Shown here piece by piece: positions 1-9,000 of a DNA stretch of 10,870 bases. Position 1 is the first letter of the stretch; each line of letters starts with the position of its first letter. Position numbers and translations under genes: made by a program. Below the pieces are notes generated by a model. That model was not told the origin of the DNA. It made no database searches and worked only from the letters and a program-made list of their open reading frames with translations. This DNA is from an uncultured Christensenella sp. GTDB lineage: Bacteria; Bacillota; Clostridia; Christensenellales; UBA3700. The stretch covers positions 1 through 10,870 of the forward strand of contig CAJTXS010000032.1 in assembly GCA_910583735.1 (NCBI GenBank), written 5' to 3'.

Positions 1-3000
1 GAATAGATTTGCTCCCCGATTACATACGCGACGAGGTTGGTCATACCGTAAAGCTTGACAACGGCGATTACGAGGAGTATTCCAGAGAGCTGTACGAAAC
101 TCTTTCCGAAACAGAAAAGAATACCGTTAAGCAGGTTGCGGTCAATCCGTTTACCGATACGATTGTCACGATAGGCTTCTCTATCGACCTCGACTTCGGC
201 GTAACCGAGGGCGCAATCGACTTCGGTCAGATTGTCGCGGGTATCCTCGGCAATATCGCGGGCGTAAGAATCGAAATGCCCACGACCTCCAAGGGCTATT
301 CGTCCGCGCACTTCAGACTCGACTTCTCGCTTATGCTCGATATGGGCGACCTTACCAACTCCGAGCTTGCGATTGAGCTGTTTGCCGTGACCGAATCCGG
401 CTATGACGCGAAATGGGCGGGCATCTATTACTTCGGCAGAGGCGTTTACCTCGACCTTTCGGATACCTTCAATATCCCCAAGATGAGTATGTCCGATATC
501 GGAGCGACCGACCTTATCAACAGCATCTTCGATTTGCTCGGCTTGGGCAAGCCCTTCGTTGCAGGCTCCGTTAACAATGGCGTAAGCAGCGGCGAGGCTC
601 TTACCGCAGGCTCCGCAAACGACGCGGTTCTCGGCGCGGACGGCACCACAGGCGCAGTCGGCGACGCAGACTTTACCAACAGAGACCTTGCGCTTGCTAT
701 CCTCTTTAATAAGGATTTGCTTACCATTGCGCTCGGAAATAAGATGTTCCATACCATTTTGGAGCTCATTGACACAAGCTCGCTCGGCTTCAACCTCAAG
801 GACCTGTTCTATGACGAGATAAATACCAATCTTCAGGTCAAGCTCGATACCTCCGAAAGTATCGACCTCGAGGTGCTTATCGCGCTCGGTCTCGTAGGCG
901 GACGCTACAATAAGGTTGCGGACGCTACCGAGCAGGGCGACAGCTACGACGAGCAGCAGATTATAAGAGATATTCAGAGTCTTACCAATCAGACCAAATA
1001 CTTTGCGTTCAGACCCGCGGTTGAGGGCGGACAGCGCGGTTATTACGTCAAGGGCGACGACGGTACATATGTGCGCGTTGCCAAGCCCGACGATATCGTA
1101 AACGGAACGACCTACGTCAAGTACAGAGTTCTGTATAACGAGGATACCAAGAAGCTGTATCTCAGACCTATGCTCGACGGCGACGGAAACGGCAAAGAGA
1201 ATATGGGTAAGGAGGAGTTTGCGCTCAACGCAGGCGAGGAAATCTATTCGTTTACTCCCGGCGCGTCCGCAAACAACAGCTATGTCGGCGACGGCGGCAA
1301 GTATGACGTAGACCTTTCGCTTAAGATTGCTATATGCAACGTAAACGCCGAGTTTACCAACTCCAGAAAGTACACGCTTAGCGGCGATGAGCTTAAGGAT
1401 TATACCGCTTTCGGCGATATGGACCGCATTACCCTTTCCGAAACGGTTGACCTTACCACCTCCTTTAAGACGGGAGAGGATAACGATATCGACCTCAGCG
1501 CGGTAATAAGCGCGTTCATCCCCTCGCTCACGGCGGATAACCTCATTAAGATTATCTCGCAGGCGGACGACGGCGGCGACGTAAACCGTAAAATTCAGGC
1601 GGTCGTAACCCTCGATTTGCAGATGATGGCGCTTGTCAACTATGCGCGTACTCAGCTCGTTCAGTACTCCGGTATGGACGCCTTCGAGGGGGATATGACG
1701 CTGTTTGATACCATAGAGCTGCTTCAGAAGCTTATCGAAAACGCCGACGCTCTCGGCGAGAATGCGTCTAAGATACTGACCGATATAATTAGCTTCTTCG
1801 ACCTTAAGCTGGTTATTCAGACAAAGGGCGGAAACGAAAAGGAATTCCACGACATAATCGGCATCTATATGATGGGCGGTACGTTCGTCATTATGACCGA
1901 CGAGGAAAAGAACGACAAGGAAAGCGAGAAATACGTTGACCCGAGCGAACGCTTCGACCACTATTTCGAGAATAAGGACGGCACGTATTATCTCGATAAG
2001 GACGGCAAGTATAAGCCCATAAACGACACTCCTCTCGCCGAAAACGACAAGAGATATTCGTTTGACGCAAACTACTGCTATCCCAATGAGAACGGCGGCT
2101 ATAAGCGCGTCAACGGCGGTATCGCTATCGACCTCAGCTACTTCAACGTTCCGAGCATCTATATCGACAGCTCCGAGCTTGACACTCTTGTGGACGCTCT
2201 GCTCGGCGGTCTTGTAGGCGGCGGAAACGGCGAGGCTATGTCCGTAGCCGCAACGTCCGCGGACGACAGTGAGGACGAGGACAACAAGATTACCTTCCCG
2301 CTTATCACGGACGACGAATTGCTCGGATATATCCGCACCTTCGTCTACGGCTTCAGCGTGACTTCGAGATATATTCAGCTGCTTGTTCAGCCCGACTTTA
2401 TCAACTCCATTCTCGCGCTCCTGCTTGACGAGGATACCACCATCAAGTTCGACGAGGAGAAGTTCGTAAATAAGCCGGCGCTTACCATATACTCGGATAT
2501 GACAAAGCACGCTTACGTCAACGTCAAGGAGCTTGTCGAGAGAATTCCCGATTCAAGCGATATGAGCGTGACCGAGGAGGAAAGAGTTAAGATACGCAAG
2601 GAGGTCGTTGAAATAATGACCGCCTCGCATTACAGATTTAACGTTACGGAATACACTGGTGCTGGCGCGTCCAAGCGCGGCACGTACTTCAAGGCGGAGG
2701 ACGGCTCCTTCGAGCTCATCGCTGTTATGTCCGCAAGTCAGAAGTCAGATTACGATAAGCTGGTAGAGAAGGGCGAAAAATCCTATTACGACGTCAACTC
2801 GGCGCCCGTATATATCAGGATTATCGACACCGACGCAAGCGGCAACGTAATAAATTCGTTTGTGCTTTACAGCACTGCAAGCGATATTCAGATTAGACGT
2901 GCCGAAAAGAACGCGCTTGCGCTTCAGCACTACGGTATAGACGTTCCCGTGCTTTACATCCTGTCGGATACGTCCTTGGATTCTTCGGATATTCCCACCG

Positions 3001-6000
3001 AGGACGGCAAGTTCTATACCACGGTCGGAGCGGAGGACCTCTATTGCGTTGAGAAGCTTGACGCAAGATATCCCTTTATTACGCTCGACCTGTATCTGTG
3101 GAATTATCAGATTTCGCTCGGCGTAAACTTCCCCGAGTTCGGCGTGGAGAAGTTCAACTACGTAAACGTAAAAGAGCTTAAGGATAAGATTTTAGCAGGC
3201 ACCGCAACCGAGGAAGAAAGAAGTCTTTACGAGCTTATTTCTCAATACCCCGACAGCGTGCGCTATCGCGACGTGCCGCAGTATCTCTATTCAAGCGAGG
3301 ATAAGGAGAGCGACGGAACATATTCCTGGATTTCCGATTACTACGAAAACGGAGCGTTCTCTCCTGCCAAGTATGACGCAAATCCGCGTTACTACTCGGT
3401 AAAGGAGCCTGTAAAGGACGAGGATACCGGAAAAGAGAAGTTTGAAACCAAGTACTATCCGATAACCGCAGACACCCTTATGATTATGAATGCGCAGGGT
3501 ACCTTCGAGCCTGCTGTTACCGACGGTGTAATACCCAATTACCTCGAGGAGATTGCAAACGGCACTAAGGAATACTACGTGCAGACGGGCACCTCTTACG
3601 CAAAGGTACAGCGTCAGTATATGTACAGACGCGATATGTACGACGCGGGTAAGAAGGTGTTAATCGCGCCCGAGGACGTGGATAAGTACGACGATTACTA
3701 CGTACGCGCTATGCATCAGGGCTTCATTACGCGTCCCGATTTCGAGAACGACGAGAAATACGAGAATTACAAGTACAAGAATTACGTATCCATCGGCGAG
3801 CTGTTCTATCTGTCCTTGGATTTGCGCGCGCACCTCTACGTAGAGGCGGGCAGAATGTTCTTCCCCTACGGCGAGTACAAGCAGCTTTACAGCCAGATTA
3901 ACAATATGCTTGGCGAAAATGAGCTGAGCGACGCCGATATGCTTGCCTTTATCAAGGACAACGGTCTCGGATACAAGATACAGCGCGGCGAATACGTACA
4001 GGTTAAGGACGGCGCGGAGATTGAAAGCCTTATGGCAGGCGGTCATCTGTACGTTTGGGCAAACTCAAGCCTCAGCGAGGACTATGACGGAGTAAAGGAG
4101 CAACTGGGACAGGTGCTCAGCGGCATATTCGGCAATATGAAGGCGGTGCTTCAGTTGCAGGAGGGAGATTCCTTAAATATCTATCTCTCCGTACGTATAA
4201 ATCTGTGCTTCGACCTGACAATCAGCCCCTTCAAGCTCAACGTGCGCGACCTCGATATAGCGATAGACGCCTGGCTGCAGCAGCGCGATAAGCTTGCGGG
4301 CGGCGGTTATGTGTCTTCCGAAGACAGACAGAACGGAAATTACGAGGGCGAGCTTGAAAACGGTTCTCTCGCGCATATCCTCGGCATCTACTACGACCGC
4401 AACGCCGCTACCGGCAGCGCAGGTTTGTACGTAGACCTCTCCTGGCTGCTCGGCGCGGACGCAAAGATTTACGTCGACCTCTCCAAGCACTCCATAGAGG
4501 ACGTTCTGGCGGGACTTCTCGGCAACAACGCTATGGATAACGACGAGGCGCTTCCCGTTGCAAACGGAGAAGCAAAAATAGATAAGGACGTACAGGCTCC
4601 CGACCTTACAACAGCTTACCTCAACATCTTTACAAACGCCATTGCGGTAAACGTAACCTCGGGATTCCTCAGAGTTCTGCTCAACGAGCTTATGGCGGAT
4701 TCGTCCTCTATTACCGACGTTCTGCCCAACTTCAGAGCATACGTAAAGGTCGGCTTCAATCCTTATGACCTTACGGTTGGCGCGCTCCTCTTTAACGAGG
4801 AGGGCTCAAGACCTGTTATCGACGTCGGTCTTAAGTTCGAGGGCTTGAACGGAACGGAAACCTCGTCCTCTATCGAATTCGGTCCCGAGAGCGAATTCGA
4901 CGGCGGCGATATATTCAACAACGCAAACTTCCACCTTGACAGCAAGGGCGAGTATGCAAGAAACTACGACCTCGGCAACATCATCCGTCTTTACAAGAAC
5001 AGCGCCGACGGCGTGGAGTACTACGAAACCGAAAATGGCAATTATAAGAAACTTGACGACGGCAGCTTCGAGCTCATTTCGGGTGATTACGACGGCACGC
5101 GCTACGACGTGTACAACGGTCCGTCTCAGCGTTACTCGCACGACGGCTATTCCGCAAAGGAAATACTGCCCGAGGCAAGATTTGCGTTCGGCTCCGACCA
5201 CGACAACCGCTATGATACGGGCGAGTTCAAGGGAATGCTTTACGTAAAGGTCGGCGACGCATATAAACCCATAAACGAGGTTGAAACCAAGTTCAAGTCC
5301 GCAAGCTACCGCGACATCTGCAATACGGAGACGTTTGCAAGCTTCCGCGGCGAGCTTTATGCGGTTGACCCCGAGTTTGACTATATCAAGGTTGACAAGA
5401 GGTCGCTTGCCGGCTATACAGGCAAGGGTAAGCTGCAATACAGACTTGCAAGAACGGGCGAGCTTACAAATCCCCTCGCGGTAAACGTTGACGGCGTGGC
5501 TTATATGCCCATCGACGAGGACGGCGACGGTTATACAAGCGCGGTTGAAGCGGACAAGTACGCGGGCGAAAAGGCGTATATACTTTCGGGTGATTTCACG
5601 GGCTATACGAAGGCGATGACTATTGACCTAAGCAAGCTTTCAAACGTAAGCATTGCGGATATGCTCGGCGACTTCAAGTCGGTTGAATTCGGCGTAACCC
5701 TCGACCTCACGCTTGAGGTAAGCAATATTATCAACTGGGCGTATCAGATGACTAAGTTTATCGACGACAGTACGATAACCGAATATCTGTACTTCCTGAT
5801 TGCATCCCTCGAGTATATCGAAAACGAGGGCAATAAGACCGAAACCAACAGCAAGGTATCGCTTAACGCAAGCCTCAACGTATATCTGCCCACGCAGAAC
5901 ATAGTTGCCATACTTACCGATAACGACCCCGACAAGGCAATCAATATCTTAGATGTTCTTGACGGTATTAAAGCGTATGTGGAAATTACCTATCAGACGG

Positions 6001-9000
6001 GATTGCATAAGAATCCCGCAACCAGCCGCCTGTGGTTTGAAATCAACGGCGGAAAGCTCGACGCATATCTCGATATGGCGGAAATGGGCGAGCTGATAGG
6101 CTTTGGAAACTTCTTCTCCTACGGCAAGCTTGACGGCTTCGACCTTGCGCCTCTGCTCGGAAGCGCGAGCGCAACCTCTGTAGCCGAGGCGATTGCCGCG
6201 GCGGATAAGGCGCTTGACGACGACATCGTAAATACGGGTATGCTGCCCGAAGGTATCTGGGGTACGCTTAACGTGCTGCTCGGCAGATTGCTTCTCTCCA
6301 GCGATTTCATAACCGTCGGACTTAACGAAAGCCTGCTTGCAGACCTTGTTAAGATACTTATAAATTCCGACAGCGAGATTCTCAACAGCGTTGCGGAGTT
6401 CCTGCCCAAGCTGTATACCACAAACGACAGCGATACGAGCGGAATTACTATCAACTTCTCGGGCAATTCCCCGAGCGTGGACATCAACTTCGGCTTTAAG
6501 GTCGGAGAGGATTACTATATCACCGTTCAGAGATACAACGAAATGTTCGGTAAAAACGGCAAGTATTGCATCGACGGCGTTACCTATTCCGATTGGTCGG
6601 GCACGAGGTTTGCCAAGAATGAGGACGGCACCTACAGCGTGACAACCTCTACGGACAATGCAAATACATACGTTTATATCTCCAGCGACAACTACGTGCT
6701 CAAGGCGTACGCTTACCCGACCTGGGAGGGCGAGACCTTCGATTACGTTCCCGCAACAGGCGAGTTTGTAAAGAACGCCGCGGGCAACGGACTGTACATC
6801 GCAGTGGGCGACTTCAGCCTCTCGGCAAGCCTGCACGATTTGTATGTGAGAGTAAATAAGGACTTCTCCGTAAGCAAGGAGGAGAAATTCGGCGAGGACA
6901 CCGACGGCGACGGAATTAAGGATACGATAGACGAGAGCAAGTTTGTCGAAATCCACAGTATGAAAGCCTATCTCAATATGAGCATAGACGTGTCGCTGTA
7001 CGGAAGCGGCGCCGCAGGTCAGGATAACACCATCGATATGAGCGAGGTGCTCGACCTGCTGTTAGAGCTTCTTGCTCCTACCTCAAACACCGGAAACTCC
7101 GACTTTAAGGTGAACATCACCAATGAGCTCGGACGCGACGACGGCGCATTCCTCAAGCTTGACCTCAACGCGGTCATCGACTTCGAGAATTGGGAAGCCG
7201 CGCTTTCGCTCAAGCTTCAGAAGTACGCGGCAAAGAGCAATTCCTATTCAACTCTGTTCGGCATATACCTGCTTGACGACAGCATTTACGTTGACCTCAG
7301 CGGTCTCCTCGGCGAAACTGCCAAGGTAAAGCTCGAGGGCGTAAACGTAAATTCTCTGATTAAAAACTCGCTCGGTAAGCTTATCGGCGCGGTTGACAAC
7401 GGCGGTCTCGCAAACGACGAGGCAGGCACTGCCGCCAAGGATGAGATTGACATCATCGAGAGCAATATGATGGATTGGGAGTACATTATGCTCCTGTTCC
7501 GTCCGCACGAGGTACTGTTGCAGCTCAACGCGGACCTTATCAACGCAGTGTATAAGAAGATTATGCAAATCCGCGGCGAGAAGGTTGAAAATCTGCTGCC
7601 CGACCTCGGCGACTGGCTGCTGCATATCGGCACCGACCCGACTACCGACCATACCAAGATTAGCCTTAATATGCGCTTCAGCGACGCGTTGTATCTGACG
7701 CTCGACCTCGATATGCCCACAATCACCAAGGACGTGGAGAACGGCAAGAGAGTTATTTCGGGCATTATCGGCGACCAGAGCAAATACGTATCGCTCGGCT
7801 CTATCGACCTTGAGGCTATTGTCAACGGAGCGGAGGTAGACCTTATCAACGCGCTCACTCTGCCTACGGTCGGCGCTCATATGGGAATAACCGTTCAGGT
7901 TACCTCCAGAGGTCTCGCAAGAGGCGACGCGGGCTATGACGACAGCTTTGCGGCGTGGCTTGGCGACGAGCTGCTCGGTTCTCTGCTCAGCGGCGTTGAC
8001 GCGTTCGGCAATTATAAGCAATTCGGCGCTTCCGGAAATATGACGCTTGCGGACAGAGAGTTCTATCAGGGCAAGATGTACAAGTACGACAGCGCAAACA
8101 AGAGATACGTCGAGGAGACTAATTGGCGCAATGCTACGCATTACTTCCAGTCGGCGCTTACATCCTTTACCTTCGGCAGCGCAAACGAAAGTATCAACCT
8201 TGTAATCGACCTCAAAGCCAATATCAACCTCGGCTCCGTAATTCTTTACGGTATTGCAGGTATACTTTACAGCGATATTTCCATAGACGTGTCTATGGGC
8301 TATCCGCTCAACAAGAAGCTGATAAGCATTTACTATCTCGGCTCGTCCAGACTCAAGTACAATCAGACCACCGGCAGCTATGAGGTAGGCTCGGACGGCG
8401 ATATTATGTCCGACGCCATTTACATCGACGCTACAAGCCTCGGACTCGGCAAAATCAAGTTCCAGGGCGTGGCGGGCATACTCGGCGGCTCGTACGGCTA
8501 CGACGGCGACGAGGCTAATACCGTTGCAGACGCAAGCACCAACGCGGACGGCGAAACCAATGCCGACGGCACTCCCGACGCTTCTACGGGTAGCGAGGCG
8601 ACTCCTATCGCGCTCGATATCAATATCGAGAACGATAAGCTCGAGTTCTCCTTCGATACCGGTCTGTTCAACGCTATACTCGCTCTGCTTAACGTAAAGC
8701 TCGGCTTCAACCTGCCCAACATTCAAAACGCGACTCTGTCGCTGATGTTCGGCGATAACGGAATAAGCGGTATGAGACTCGAATCCATACTCGACAGCGT
8801 AGGCTCGTCCATTGCCATTGCGGTCAATCCGATTGAGCTTACAATAGGCACCGCCGCATTCGACAGCTCCGCGACAGCGCAGGAGGTCAAGACGGGTTAC
8901 GCAGGACTTACGATGTCCGGTACCGCGGGTATGATGTCGCTTGTTCAGAACATACTCGACAACCTCGACCTCAACGCGAACATAGAAATTCAGAATAAGG

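Larger units (their letters stand above)
1485..2450 (+). repeat. Module 2, with its hairpin split by a nested insert
   Basis: Residues 495-816. It opens with DIDLSAVISAFIPSLTADN (1485 on), continues with strand AVVTLDLQM and a long amphipathic helical region rich in Leu, Glu and Ala. Strand FFDLKLVIQTKG and the first hairpin arm GIYMMGGTFVIM follow at 1860-1895. The partner arm, GIAIDLS (2118-2138), comes only after a 74-residue insertion. Then comes SIYIDSSELDTLVDALLG, the acidic linker (2208-2288) and the hydrophobic half, LLGYIRTFVYGFSV then FINSILALLL. The element order is the same as in module 1, which is the reason for the call despite low residue identity. Confidence 0.6.
2451..4073 (+). 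other. Insert 2: 541-residue region with internal YVNVKEL repeat units
   Basis: Residues 817-1357 form the longest stretch between hairpin modules. It contains two clear copies and one possible third copy of a strand-helix unit. Copy one runs AYVNVKEL (2511 on), then TEEER and a charged helix, then GTYFKAEDGSFELIAV. Copy two runs NYVNVKEL (3156 on), then TEEER and SLYELISQYPDSVRYR, then SDGTYSWISDYY. The possible third runs NYVSIGELFYLSLDL (from about 3780), a helix with LSDADMLAFIKDNG, then GYKIQRGEYVQVKDG. Between them are very Tyr-rich stretches (for example KEYYVQTGTSYAKVQRQYMY). No known domain was recognised. The composition and DGTY-type units link it to the other inserts. Confidence 0.5.

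Noticed and set aside
1968..2120. Choline-binding or cell-wall-binding repeats (DGTYYLDKDGKY-like)
   Set aside because: The paired Trp and regular Gly spacing of that repeat are absent, so only a loose resemblance remains.
4936..5484. Short + strand reading frames in another frame (4936-5247, 5281-5484; also 6391-6642, 7123-7329, 8123-8383, 9892-10161)
   Set aside because: They overlap the continuous main frame fully. Their translations are Ser/Thr/Arg-rich, typical of frame-shifted readings of this codon bias, and no separate initiation signal stands out.
7920..7928. Arg-Gly-Asp tripeptide (LARGDAGYDD) as a possible integrin-binding site
   Set aside because: In a protein of more than 3,600 residues rich in Gly and Asp, about one RGD is expected by chance. 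Nothing around it is conserved between modules.
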